Shown piece after piece: positions 1 through 8,510 of a stretch of 29,353 nucleotides of DNA. The position numbers were made by a program, and so were the translations under genes. Position 1 is the stretch's first letter. Each line of letters starts with the position of its first letter. The stretch spans positions 1 through 29,353 of the IMG/VR virus record IMGVR_UViG_3300009176_000261. One strand, 5' to 3'. This DNA comes from a virus. Below the pieces are notes generated by a model, which had not been told where the DNA came from, ran no database searches, and saw only the letters and a list, made by a program, of their open reading frames with translations.

Positions 1-2
1 CG

Positions 3-1496
3 ATGATCGGTGGCTCGCTCGGTTGGGGGTCGTTGGCGGTTGGCGCTGGGCAGGCCATCGCTGGTGCGGCCGGTGGAGCACTCGGCAACCTTCTCGGCCA
101 CATTCCCGGGGCCTCGACGGTCGGTAGTGCTCTGGACTGGGTTCTCCCCGGGCACGGCTTCAACCCCTTCGATGACGTTGAGGGCTGGCCGATGGGTGAC
201 GTGGGTGGCATGTACACCACGACCGGTGGCAAGGGCGTGGCCGGGATGCACCCGGACATGCGCCGCAAGGTCACTGCGATGATGCAGGCCAACCCCAACA
301 TCCGGGTCAACTCCGGGCTGCGCGACACCCACATGCAGCGGACGATGAAGAAGCGTGGCATCGGAACCTCCGGTGGACCTTCGGCTCATACCAGGGGTAT
401 GGCGGCAGACCTCGGCCCGCCCAGTGAGTACGGGTGGATCACCGCCAACGCTTCCAAGTTCGGCCTCAACTCAGGGGTGAAGCATGGTGAGCCGTGGCAC
501 GTCGGCATGGGTGACCTCCCCGACATCGGCTTCGGCACGATCGGCAACTTCTTCGACCTCATCAAGAACTTCGCCAGCATCATGGGCGGTGGTGCCGCTG
601 AGGTTGGCGCTGCTGGTGGCTCGCTCATGTCGTTCATCGCCAGCCTCTTCGGCGTTGACGCCAACGCCACCCCGGGCGCTGGACCGGCCTTCAACCCCAA
701 CGCCTTCGCTGAGTTGGTGGCCGGGACGCACAACCAGGCGGGCATCCTCTCCGGTGGTGCCAACTCAGGTGCCTTCTCGCGTGTCGGCAACCCCACCGAC
801 AGCAGCATCGATAATGCGATCCCAGGAGCGTCTGGTTCACAGATCGGCTTGCCTGCCGGGGGTGGAGCAGGCACTCAGGCGGCAGGCATCAAAGCGGCTA
901 CTGCTCTGTTCAACGCTGGCTTCCGAACCCGGAGCGAGCTAGAGAAGATCGTCGCCATCTCCTGGCGTGAATCGTCGTGGGACCCCTCGGCTGCTAACCC
1001 CAACGGCCAGGACAAGGGGTTGATGCAGATCAACAACCACGCCTGGGCCAGCCTGCTCAACTCCATGGGCTACTCCAGCGGCGACCTGCTGGACATTCAG
1101 AAGAACGCCAACGTTGCTCACCGGATCTACGCCGACTCTGGCAACTCGTACGACGCTTGGAACTTCAGCAACCACAGCATGTACTGGGGAGCGCCTGCTC
1201 GTCCTGGTTGGGAACGTCCAGGCACCCCAGGTAGCAGTCCGTTCGAGAACACCTCCGGCTCTCACTCTGCCGAGATCGTCTCGGCAGCCAACATCACCGG
1301 TCTTGGCGACGTGATGGATTACGAGATGCCTCGCGGCACTTCCCAACGGGGCAACGTCCTCCAGTTCAACAACAGTTTCATCATCGGTGGCGGCGGTGGC
1401 TCTGGCTCCGGTGGCATCGACGCTCGTCGTACTGCCCAACTGATCGCAGGTCACCTAGAAGACGAGATGAACAACCGACTGGCGAGGGCAAGCTGA
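3..1496 (+). CDS. Tape-measure protein, C-terminal part, with M15 peptidase and lytic transglycosylase domains (5' partial)
   Basis: The frame is open to the window edge, so the first ATG is probably internal and the product is the C-terminal part of a tape-measure or tail lysin. Residues 80-170 carry the M15 (D-Ala-D-Ala carboxypeptidase type) signature: SAHTRGMAAD with zinc ligands H129 and D136, then EPWH with catalytic E163 and ligand H166. Residues 295-395 form a transglycosylase (SLT) domain with WRESSWDP (catalytic E323) and GLMQIN. Gly/Ala-rich linkers and hydrophobic stretches (1-50, 185-215) resemble tape-measure tails. The domains would cut peptide and glycan bonds of the cell wall during DNA entry. 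The stop overlaps the next start (TGATG). The hydrolase domains are well supported; tape-measure identity is inferred from position and composition. Confidence 0.75.
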   Translation: MIGGSLGWGSLAVGAGQAIAGAAGGALGNLLGHIPGASTVGSALDWVLPGHGFNPFDDVEGWPMGDVGGMYTTTGGKGVAGMHPDMRRKVTAMMQANPNIRVNSGLRDTHMQRTMKKRGIGTSGGPSAHTRGMAADLGPPSEYGWITANASKFGLNSGVKHGEPWHVGMGDLPDIGFGTIGNFFDLIKNFASIMGGGAAEVGAAGGSLMSFIASLFGVDANATPGAGPAFNPNAFAELVAGTHNQAGILSGGANSGAFSRVGNPTDSSIDNAIPGASGSQIGLPAGGGAGTQAAGIKAATALFNAGFRTRSELEKIVAISWRESSWDPSAANPNGQDKGLMQINNHAWASLLNSMGYSSGDLLDIQKNANVAHRIYADSGNSYDAWNFSNHSMYWGAPARPGWERPGTPGSSPFENTSGSHSAEIVSAANITGLGDVMDYEMPRGTSQRGNVLQFNNSFIIGGGGGSGSGGIDARRTAQLIAGHLEDEMNNRLARAS

Positions 1497-3025
1497 TGCC
1501 GTACCGCTACGGAATCAAGAACGTCTACCGGCCGACGCAGTTGATCTCCAACGCCTATGGCTGGAGTACGTCACCGGCATACAACAGGGCCGATGTGCCC
1601 ACAGCGTTGATGCAACAACCGTCTGGTATCACAGCCGACGAGTTGTTGCAGCAGTTCGCCTACGAGTGGTTCCAATCAGGAGCCTCCGAGGCTGGACTGA
1701 CCAACCCACCGTTCGTCAGCGGTGCGGCGGGACGCCTCCTTCCCTTCCTCACCGCTGGCGGCGCTCCCGCCCGCATCCTGCGCGGGTACATCCGGCGTGC
1801 CCAGTATGAAGCTGGGGACGCCGTGTCCAAGGCACGGCTCTACTTCATGTTCAACCCCGAGGTGATCACTCGCGAGTACGTGTCATACCTGGATCAGGGC
1901 GCTATCGACCCGTTCAATACCATCTATCAGAGTGGAAACGATGTAGCCCCGCCCTCGATCCTCGACTTCTCCTTCGACCTCTTCTTCGATCGCCAGGAGG
2001 AGGCGATGCAGGTCGATCACCCCGGGGTCTTCGTGGACTACCAGTTCTTCGACCTCGTCGTCCGCAACGTGGTGCCCTCCAACCCCAATCAGGTGAACAC
2101 CACGCTGGCCGACAACGGCGTGATGATGGTCAACCCACGGGACATCACCGTCATCTTCTCCCCACAGATGTCGGTCCAAGGCAGGCCGCTGAATGCCCGT
2201 GTGACCTTTGAGAAGTTCACCCACCGCATGACGCCCACTCGCATGCGTATCTCACTGACGATGCGGGCTGTCTACATCGGGCCGGTGAGAGACATGACCG
2301 AGTACCGGGCCGAGACGTTCGCCGCCCAGGCAGCTATCCCCTACGGCCGTGGCTCTGCTGAGTCCAACATCGCCACGATGACCGAGGTCGTGGACAACGA
2401 GACATCAGCGCTTAACAACTCCACCCCAGCCAGTGATGGTGACAGCACCGACACGAACACTGGTACTGACTACAACACACAGCAGGGGATCGCTGGTGAT
2501 GCCAACTCAGCGACGCGTGCAGCCGCTCTCAACTGGGCGAAGGCTCATGTCGTCCAGGGGACCACGCAGTACAACGCCAACGGGTCCGCTCGCTACAACC
2601 TGCCAGCTTCGGCCGACTGCTCGGGCCTGGTCTGCGCTGCGTACAAGGCGATGGGTATCAACAACACCAAGCTGTTCGGCGCGACCTACGCCGGTACGCA
2701 CCTGATGCTCTCGACCTTCCGCAACACCAACTACAAGTATGTCACTCTGATCGACCACGCCCACATGTTCGGGGACAACGTCCTACAGTACGGCGACCTG
2801 CTGATCCGGCCAGGGCACGTCTCCTTCTTCGATCACTACGACGGGAGCAAGTTCGCCATCTTCTCGGCGCAGGGCCATGACGCCCACCCTCAGGTGGGAG
2901 CGACATCGATCTCCAAGAGCAGCTACCAGAGCAACAGTGGATACATCGCTATCAGGCCACACCCTGTTGGCTCTGATGCCTCGTCCAACGCCACCAACAA
3001 CCCGAACGCTGGGTCGAACGCATGA
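1496..3025 (+). CDS. Tail tube/adaptor-like protein fused to a C-terminal NlpC/P60 peptidase
   Basis: Residues 108-265 (KARLYFMFNPEVITREY followed by beta-rich sequence) resemble the contractile-injection-system tube/adaptor family (Afp7 type), which sits below the tail tube. A Ser/Thr/Asn linker (290-335) joins it to an NlpC/P60 cysteine peptidase domain (337-490) with ADCSGLV (nucleophile C375) and PGHVSFF (H441). Such domains cleave the peptide stems of peptidoglycan. The gene follows the tape measure with a 1-nt overlap and is ATGA-coupled to the LysM-like gene, so it is a structural tail component with wall-degrading activity. A separate late endolysin is less likely because there is no signal peptide and it lies in the tail operon. 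The peptidase is fairly sure; the N-terminal assignment is an inference from motif and context. Confidence 0.7.
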   Translation: MPYRYGIKNVYRPTQLISNAYGWSTSPAYNRADVPTALMQQPSGITADELLQQFAYEWFQSGASEAGLTNPPFVSGAAGRLLPFLTAGGAPARILRGYIRRAQYEAGDAVSKARLYFMFNPEVITREYVSYLDQGAIDPFNTIYQSGNDVAPPSILDFSFDLFFDRQEEAMQVDHPGVFVDYQFFDLVVRNVVPSNPNQVNTTLADNGVMMVNPRDITVIFSPQMSVQGRPLNARVTFEKFTHRMTPTRMRISLTMRAVYIGPVRDMTEYRAETFAAQAAIPYGRGSAESNIATMTEVVDNETSALNNSTPASDGDSTDTNTGTDYNTQQGIAGDANSATRAAALNWAKAHVVQGTTQYNANGSARYNLPASADCSGLVCAAYKAMGINNTKLFGATYAGTHLMLSTFRNTNYKYVTLIDHAHMFGDNVLQYGDLLIRPGHVSFFDHYDGSKFAIFSAQGHDAHPQVGATSISKSSYQSNSGYIAIRPHPVGSDASSNATNNPNAGSNA

Positions 3026-3357
3026 CTGTCCAGAACGGCTCCCGCTACGAGGAAGCAGAGCACAACTCCACCCTTCGTCACTACTACGACGCTTGGGGCC
3101 ATCCGATGATGGAGGATCAGGACGGGCACATCCGCTACATGCGTACCGCTGTCCAATCGCTCTACATCCTCAACACCCTGCCCGCACCGCTTCCTCCACC
3201 GGCCGAGTACTACGTGAAGCAGGACGAGCACATGCCGCTCATTGCCTTCAAGTTCATGGACGACTCGCTGCGCTGGTGGGAAGTGGCCGAGGTCAACCCG
3301 CAGATCTGGTTCCCGCTGGACATCACCCCTGGTAGCTACATCAGGATTCCCTCATGA
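3022..3357 (+). CDS. LysM-like baseplate/tail protein
   Basis: This is a 111-residue protein, ATGA-coupled at both ends. The C-terminal half (DEHMPLIAFKFMDDSLRWWEVAEVNPQI, interrupted, then PLDITPGSYIRIPS) has the LysM-like pattern seen in phage tail protein X and the LysM parts of baseplate adaptors: a Leu/Ile strand, a tryptophan helix with an Asn-Pro turn, and a final strand ending in Gly-x-x-I-x-I-P. In related tails this protein holds the hub to the tube. Its place between a tube-like protein and a hub-like protein supports this. No catalytic motif is visible. The family call rests on pattern and gene order only. Confidence 0.6.
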   Translation: MTVQNGSRYEEAEHNSTLRHYYDAWGHPMMEDQDGHIRYMRTAVQSLYILNTLPAPLPPPAEYYVKQDEHMPLIAFKFMDDSLRWWEVAEVNPQIWFPLDITPGSYIRIPS

Positions 3358-4529
3358 CGATGACCGATGCCTCCAGCGCTACCACCTATCGCTCGACGCG
3401 AGGCCGGTGCCCAATCTTCCGGCTGCAACTCAAGGGCGAGGACTTCCCGGTCACCGTGTTGAACGGGGCTATCCAGCACGCCTACAACACGCATGACGCA
3501 GCGGTCCTGGGCATGTCGTCCTCCGAACTGACGACGACCGATGGCATCCTCAACTCCCCGATCGCCTTCTACTACGGCCAGGCTCCACGGACTGAGTTGT
3601 TCTGCGGCTACGTCGTCAACATCACCGAGCCGAAGACCGGCAAGGGCAACCTCACCTTCTCTGTGGAGATATTCGGTACCTCCCAGCCGATGCAGATCGG
3701 CCGTCCCCGTTACTGGACCAAGAAGACCGTCCCTTCAGCGGTGGAGAACCTGGCCTACTACAACCGGCTGGGCTTCTACGGGCACGATCACACCTATGCC
3801 TGGCCCTCCTTGGCACAGACCTCCGAGAGCGACTGGTTGATGTCTGTCGGCCTGACCTCTCGACTGGGTTGGGTGGTCAGCCACCGCTTCGGAGTCGTAC
3901 TGTGTTACGACCCGGCCGTCCTGTTCGAAAAGGAGGGCGTGTACGCCTCGTTGGTGTCGTCCGACAACCAGGCTTTCGATCCGACTGCTTCCCGGCGTCT
4001 GATTGAGTTCACTCCCACCGAGGTGTCCGACACCGTCCCACAGAGCCTGGGCACCAAGGTCGCCTACTTCGACGGCCAGGGCAACATCCAGGTGGCGACA
4101 CCGACCGGTGACTACCTCGACTACAAGTTCGCTACCGGGTTCGTCATCGACAATCCAGAAGAGGCGGCGATCTACACGACGAGCCAGGAGTCCAGTCCAT
4201 ACCAGTGGAAGCAGAAGGCCGACGCCAACATATGGGGCGACGTTGACATCTTCCCTGGGATGCTGGTCGATGTGCTCACCATGAATCCTCGCTACCTGCA
4301 GGCCAAGTACGACGGGCGCTGGATGGTTCACACCGTGAACCACATCATGGATGCCCAGCAGTTCCAGACCCAACTCAAGATGGCCCGCCCGAGCAACGAC
4401 GCCCGTATCTCCCAAGGTGCCTATCGCCCCTTTTGGGACCAGGCTGGCAAGGCCAGGCCCACGTTGTCGTTGCAGAACGACTACTGGGTGTCGTCGTGGA
4501 CAGACCTGAGAGTGAGGGATGTGCTGTGA
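3354..4529 (+). CDS. Baseplate hub-like protein (gpD/VgrG/gp27-like)
   Basis: This is a 391-residue beta-rich protein between the LysM-like and gp25-like genes, the usual place of the hub (gp27/gpD/VgrG type). The N-terminal part (FRLQLKGEDFPVTVLNGAIQ) and the phrase FYYGQAPRTELFCGYVVNI fit the first hub domain, in which strands build the ring that continues the tail tube. Near the end, IFPGMLVDVLTMNPRYLQAKYDGRWMVHTVNH resembles the closing hub domain that sets the inner surface. No OB-fold spike, lysozyme or PAAR tip is fused to it. The ATGA start and the GTGA end couple it to its neighbours. Function is inferred mainly from synteny. Confidence 0.6.
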   Translation: MTMTDASSATTYRSTRGRCPIFRLQLKGEDFPVTVLNGAIQHAYNTHDAAVLGMSSSELTTTDGILNSPIAFYYGQAPRTELFCGYVVNITEPKTGKGNLTFSVEIFGTSQPMQIGRPRYWTKKTVPSAVENLAYYNRLGFYGHDHTYAWPSLAQTSESDWLMSVGLTSRLGWVVSHRFGVVLCYDPAVLFEKEGVYASLVSSDNQAFDPTASRRLIEFTPTEVSDTVPQSLGTKVAYFDGQGNIQVATPTGDYLDYKFATGFVIDNPEEAAIYTTSQESSPYQWKQKADANIWGDVDIFPGMLVDVLTMNPRYLQAKYDGRWMVHTVNHIMDAQQFQTQLKMARPSNDARISQGAYRPFWDQAGKARPTLSLQNDYWVSSWTDLRVRDVL

Positions 4530-4972
4530 AAGCGATCCTCTACCCATTCCAGATCGGCCTCGACGGCAAGATCAAGGAGACGACCAACTACGACGAGATC
4601 GTGCGGGGCCAGGTGATCGACGCCGTGATGACCAACCAGGGTGAGCGGGTGATGCGCCCTCGCTACGGCTGTGACGTGCAGGCGTCGCTGTTCGATCCCT
4701 CCGACGAACTGGTCCGCAAGGACGCCGCCTCCATCATCAAGACCCGTCTCTCCAACCTCGTCTCCCGAGCGTTCGTCCGTGAGGTGAGTGTGTCGATCGA
4801 AGATCGCACCACTGCATCGGCCAACGTCTTCACGGGTGGCGGGCAGAGCCTGGTCATCTTTGACATCACCTACCGCTCGACGCTGTACAACACCGATACC
4901 ACCCTTTCGATACCGGTGTCATCGTCCGAGTTCGTGCAGCGTCAGCTAACTCAGGGGACTACCGAACTATGA
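4526..4972 (+). CDS. gpW/gp25-like baseplate wedge protein
   Basis: The product is 148 residues from a GTG that overlaps the previous stop as GTGA. An upstream start in the same frame would run deep into the hub gene, so this one was chosen. The sequence has the gp25/gpW family pattern: a start facing the tail (YPFQIGLDGKIKETTNYDEI), then VMTNQGERVMRPRYGCDVQASLF, where NQGERxMRPxYG is the diagnostic stretch, followed by a long helix (LVRKDAASIIKTRL) and a C-terminal beta sheet. In T4 and related injection systems this protein nucleates the sheath at the baseplate wedge. It is followed directly by a baseplate J gene, its usual partner. The family call is strong. Confidence 0.88.
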   Translation: MKAILYPFQIGLDGKIKETTNYDEIVRGQVIDAVMTNQGERVMRPRYGCDVQASLFDPSDELVRKDAASIIKTRLSNLVSRAFVREVSVSIEDRTTASANVFTGGGQSLVIFDITYRSTLYNTDTTLSIPVSSSEFVQRQLTQGTTEL

Positions 4973-6867
4973 GCGACACCGGAATCCTTGTCACGATCGA
5001 AGACGAGAGTGATACCAGGATCGTTCTCGACTACACCAACCGTGACTTCACGGCGATCCGCTCGCAGTTGGTCGGCCTCGCCAAGGGCCTCATGCCTGAC
5101 TGGGCCACGGCCGGGGAGGCCAGTGACTTTGGCACGCTGCTGATCGAACTGTTCGCCTACATGGGCGATGTCATGCACTTCTACATCGACCGCACTGCCT
5201 CCGAGGCGTTCCTAGGCACAGCAGTGCGACGGCAGTCCGTCCTCTACATCGCTGACATGCTGGGATACCGGCCTATCGGCCAGCAGTCAGCGAGTGTGCT
5301 GCTCGACTTCACGCTCGACGCCAACGCCGAGGAGACTGTCACACTTCCGGTGGGGACGAAGGTCTACAACAACGCCGACAACGCCAACAACTTGATGGTC
5401 TTCGAAACGAACCAGGAGGTCTTCCTCGACCCGTTGGCAACACCACCGATCCTCACTGGCTCGTCCTTCGCCACCGAGGGAGTCACCGTCCACGATGACC
5501 TGATGGGGATCAGCCTGGGCATCCCCAACATCGAGTTCATCCTCCCCCACAAGGGCGTCGTCTTCAACAGCGTGAGCGTGCGCTCCGACGAGGCGGGCCA
5601 GAGCCTGCCGTGGACGTTCGTCTCGGACATCTCCATCGCACGGCCGACCCAGGCGGCTTTCACCACGTTCCTGGACGACACCGGGGTGACTCACGTCGTC
5701 TTCGGTGACAACACGGCCGGTCGAATCCCAGCGGCCAACGCCAACCTCTACGTGACCTACCGCTTCGGCCAGGGGGCCGAGGCCAACGACCTGTCGGCTG
5801 ACACGCTGACGGTCATCGCCGCCAACTCGGTCCCCTCAACCACCAACTTGTGGGGTGTCACCGTCCGCAACGCTGCGTCTCCGGTGGGCGGCACCGATCC
5901 CGAGTCGATCGATGCCATGCGCTTCTCCATCCCCCGGGCGGCGTCACGGATCAAGAGCCGTGCGATCACGCTCAACGACTACGGCGACCTGGCGATGCAG
6001 GTCCCCGGCGTCGCCAAGAGCGTGGCCTACGGCACGGTGTACACCGCTGTCCATGTGCGTATCGCTCCCACAGATGGCAAGGCCACCACCCAGTACATGA
6101 CGTACCTCTGCGACTCGGTAGAGGCCTACATGGCCGACAAGATCATCGTCGGCTCACAGGTCATGGCCGAGCCGACCGATGTCAACGCTCTCTGGTACCC
6201 CGTCTACTGCCGGGTTCTGGTCCATGTCATCGAAGGGTTCAACCGCTCGTCGGTGCGGCTCCAGGTGGAGTCGTTGATCCGCAAGGCGGTGGACTTCGAC
6301 TTCGTGGACTTCGGCACCAAGATCACCATCGGCAAGATCTACCGCACGTCGCTGTCGATCCAGGGCGTCGAGTGGATCGAGATCATGTGGCTGAACAACA
6401 CCGAGCCGACCCTGGCCCAGGACAAGCTGATGGCTCCGATCACCAACAACGCCGACCCCAGCCCGATCACGGTGAACGACATGATGACGCCGCCCCTGTT
6501 GATCCCACGCATCGTGCCGCCGCTGACAGTGTTCAAGAAGGCCGACGTGCAGACCAAGCAACTCACGTCGTGGGTCGCCAAGCTGACCACCACGGCCGCT
6601 CATACCTTCCTGGTCGGGGAGGGCATCACGGTGGCCGGGGTCGATGGAACCTTCAACGGCAACTACATCATCACCGCCGTCACCTCCAACACGATCAGCT
6701 ACGCCAAGCAGGTCGCTGACATCGCTGCCGTGGCGGCGACCGGCACGGTCACCCAGTACGACACCCACAACCCCGAGTCCGAGGTGGACTTCCCCGGCCT
6801 GGACGAGAACGAGCGCACTCACGACGGCCTGTGGGTGTGGGCTGTCGGTGGAGTCGTCGGGTCGTAG
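4969..6867 (+). CDS. Baseplate J-like protein (gp6-like wedge)
   Basis: The product is 632 residues, ATGA-coupled to the gp25-like gene. Hallmarks of the J family are visible: LDYTNRDFTAIRSQLVGLAK and LLIELFAYMGDVMHFYIDRTASEAFLGTA near the N terminus, then ARRAA-like text replaced by IPRAASRIKSRAITLNDYGDLAMQVPGVAKS, in which the Arg-rich strand and the 'DYG' loop are typical. The family forms the wedge ring around the hub and opens when the tail triggers. Residues 440-510 include the final wedge strands; the last 100 residues form an extra beta domain (TTAAHTFLVGEGITVAGV) of a kind often added for fibre attachment. The gene is complete and in the expected place. The family call is strong; the role of the C-terminal extension is unknown. 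Confidence 0.88.
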   Translation: MSDTGILVTIEDESDTRIVLDYTNRDFTAIRSQLVGLAKGLMPDWATAGEASDFGTLLIELFAYMGDVMHFYIDRTASEAFLGTAVRRQSVLYIADMLGYRPIGQQSASVLLDFTLDANAEETVTLPVGTKVYNNADNANNLMVFETNQEVFLDPLATPPILTGSSFATEGVTVHDDLMGISLGIPNIEFILPHKGVVFNSVSVRSDEAGQSLPWTFVSDISIARPTQAAFTTFLDDTGVTHVVFGDNTAGRIPAANANLYVTYRFGQGAEANDLSADTLTVIAANSVPSTTNLWGVTVRNAASPVGGTDPESIDAMRFSIPRAASRIKSRAITLNDYGDLAMQVPGVAKSVAYGTVYTAVHVRIAPTDGKATTQYMTYLCDSVEAYMADKIIVGSQVMAEPTDVNALWYPVYCRVLVHVIEGFNRSSVRLQVESLIRKAVDFDFVDFGTKITIGKIYRTSLSIQGVEWIEIMWLNNTEPTLAQDKLMAPITNNADPSPITVNDMMTPPLLIPRIVPPLTVFKKADVQTKQLTSWVAKLTTTAAHTFLVGEGITVAGVDGTFNGNYIITAVTSNTISYAKQVADIAAVAATGTVTQYDTHNPESEVDFPGLDENERTHDGLWVWAVGGVVGS

Positions 6868-6869
6868 CC

Positions 6870-8510
6870 ATGACTGATTCCTGGTGGCCGCTCGGGTACA
6901 GGGACCCGGCCTTCGTCGTACAGCGGCAGGTCTACGGCTTCGAAAACGGCGGTGACTACGTCCGTGGCACGTCGGTCACGACCCTTCCTCATACCGCCCT
7001 TCGATACGCGTCTACGACCCCTGGGTTCACTGACGCGACGAAGAAGGCATACCTCACTATCAGGTGGTGGGGCCATGAGGTGGTGCGTACGGAGATGACC
7101 CCCGGCGTCTTCCAGGTCAAGGAGACTGGTGTCTCCGAGATCAACTGGGGCTGGCCCAACGAGATCGATCCGTCGTGGTCTGAGGTGGCACTGGTCCGCT
7201 CGGGCTTCGGCTTCCCGCTGACCCCAGCGGACGGCCAGACCGTGTTCCGTGCCCTGCACTCGGACTTCACCAATCTCAACGACGATGACGACGTGCCACC
7301 TGTCGTCTACGACCGGCCGCTGCAGCCGGGGCAGTTCTACTACTACACCTTGTTCTTCAAGACGACGCCGTTCGACTGGATCACCGGCATGCAGGCGCTG
7401 GTGTTGATCCCCCACAAGTACGGCTTCGACCAGCACATGTGGGACGCCATCCCTCCTTACTACCAGCGTGTGGACTCCAACCTGCGGGAGGGCGAGGGGC
7501 CGCTCCGTCAGATGCTGCGGGTCTTCGGGGCCGAACTCGACTCCACCCGTGAGTACGTGGAGCAGTGGCAGGAGACGTATCACATCGACAAGTGCCCGCT
7601 GCCGCTGTTGAAGCAGGTCGGGGCCAACTTCGGCGTGCCTTACAAGGCCGGTGTCGGTGACATCCGATACCGGGCAATGCTCGCTGGCCTGCCCGAGATG
7701 CTGGCGATGCGAGGCACCATCACGGCGATGCGCCAGGTCGTGACGACCGGCACCAAGTACGGCGTGGACATCACCCTCGGTGAGAACATCATGCTTCTGA
7801 CCGACGACTCGATCTTCACCGCTGGCACCGGCAACTGGGGTTCGATGCACCCAGGGACCGGCGTCGCTGGCTGGACGGCCATCTCTTCCGACAAGGTGAC
7901 CTTGACCAACACCGGCAACAACCCGCCCAGCCCGATGGGCCTCAACTCAATGCGGATCGTCACCGATGACTCGGTGGAGACGACCAACCTCTCCATCACT
8001 TGCGGCTGTACGAACGGCACCAAGGGCAACGTCGGTGAGGTCTACCCACTGACCGCTGGCATCCCGGTCAGGCCTGGCTCTCAGTACGCCTTCAGCTTCA
8101 AGATGTACCAGGAGCTTGGGTTGAGCACCACCGTGGCCCTGCTCTGGTTCAACGCCGGGGGCAAGCCCAGCGACCTGATCAGTACCTCGCAGGCGACGGC
8201 CTTCGTGGGCACGGCCGGTGCCTGGCAGACCTTTCTGTTTCAGGCCGTGGCTCCACCCACCTCGGTCTACGTGACCCCGGCTCTCTACTTCACCAGCCGG
8301 GTCACCTCACCGGTCGTCGGCCGTTCCGGGTTCATCGACATCGCTGGCGTGATGGTCTACGTCGTGGACGACGTGTCGGCTCCCAAGCAGTACATCGCTC
8401 CCGACAAGTATCTCACCCTGGGTGCCGCCGCCGAGTTCATCGGCCCGGTGATCACGGGTCAGGAAGCCACCACCGGGTTCATCCTCGGAGATCCGTACTA
8501 CGTACCATGA
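6870..8510 (+). CDS. Tail protein I-like baseplate protein with FN3-like and carbohydrate-binding-like domains
   Basis: The ATG at 6870 lies 2 nt after the J stop; earlier starts in frame overlap J and were rejected. Residues 58-166 look like an FN3-type beta sandwich (EVALVRSGFGFP, DRPLQPGQFYYYTLFF). Residues 185-300 carry the P2 gpI-like segment (YYQRVDSNLREGEGPLRQML, then PEMLAMRGTITAMRQVVTTGTKYGV), which in other phages joins the wedge ring to the fibre. Residues 310-515 resemble a jelly-roll carbohydrate-binding module (GNWGS...GWTAIS, then SQYAFSFKMYQELG). The product is a likely adaptor between baseplate and receptor-binding protein. It is ATGA-coupled to the next gene. The gpI-like part is well supported; the others are fold guesses from pattern. 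Confidence 0.7.
   Translation: MTDSWWPLGYRDPAFVVQRQVYGFENGGDYVRGTSVTTLPHTALRYASTTPGFTDATKKAYLTIRWWGHEVVRTEMTPGVFQVKETGVSEINWGWPNEIDPSWSEVALVRSGFGFPLTPADGQTVFRALHSDFTNLNDDDDVPPVVYDRPLQPGQFYYYTLFFKTTPFDWITGMQALVLIPHKYGFDQHMWDAIPPYYQRVDSNLREGEGPLRQMLRVFGAELDSTREYVEQWQETYHIDKCPLPLLKQVGANFGVPYKAGVGDIRYRAMLAGLPEMLAMRGTITAMRQVVTTGTKYGVDITLGENIMLLTDDSIFTAGTGNWGSMHPGTGVAGWTAISSDKVTLTNTGNNPPSPMGLNSMRIVTDDSVETTNLSITCGCTNGTKGNVGEVYPLTAGIPVRPGSQYAFSFKMYQELGLSTTVALLWFNAGGKPSDLISTSQATAFVGTAGAWQTFLFQAVAPPTSVYVTPALYFTSRVTSPVVGRSGFIDIAGVMVYVVDDVSAPKQYIAPDKYLTLGAAAEFIGPVITGQEATTGFILGDPYYVP

Noticed and set aside
4433-4525. Upstream extension of the gp25-like protein
   Set aside because: It would overlap the hub gene by about 97 bp and adds residues outside the family; the GTGA start at 4526 fits.
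6819-7850. Long ORF on the - strand (343 residues)
   Set aside because: It lies opposite the tail-protein-I-like gene, has His/Arg/Val-rich low-quality sequence and no start signal. This is typical of a mirror frame in GC-rich DNA.
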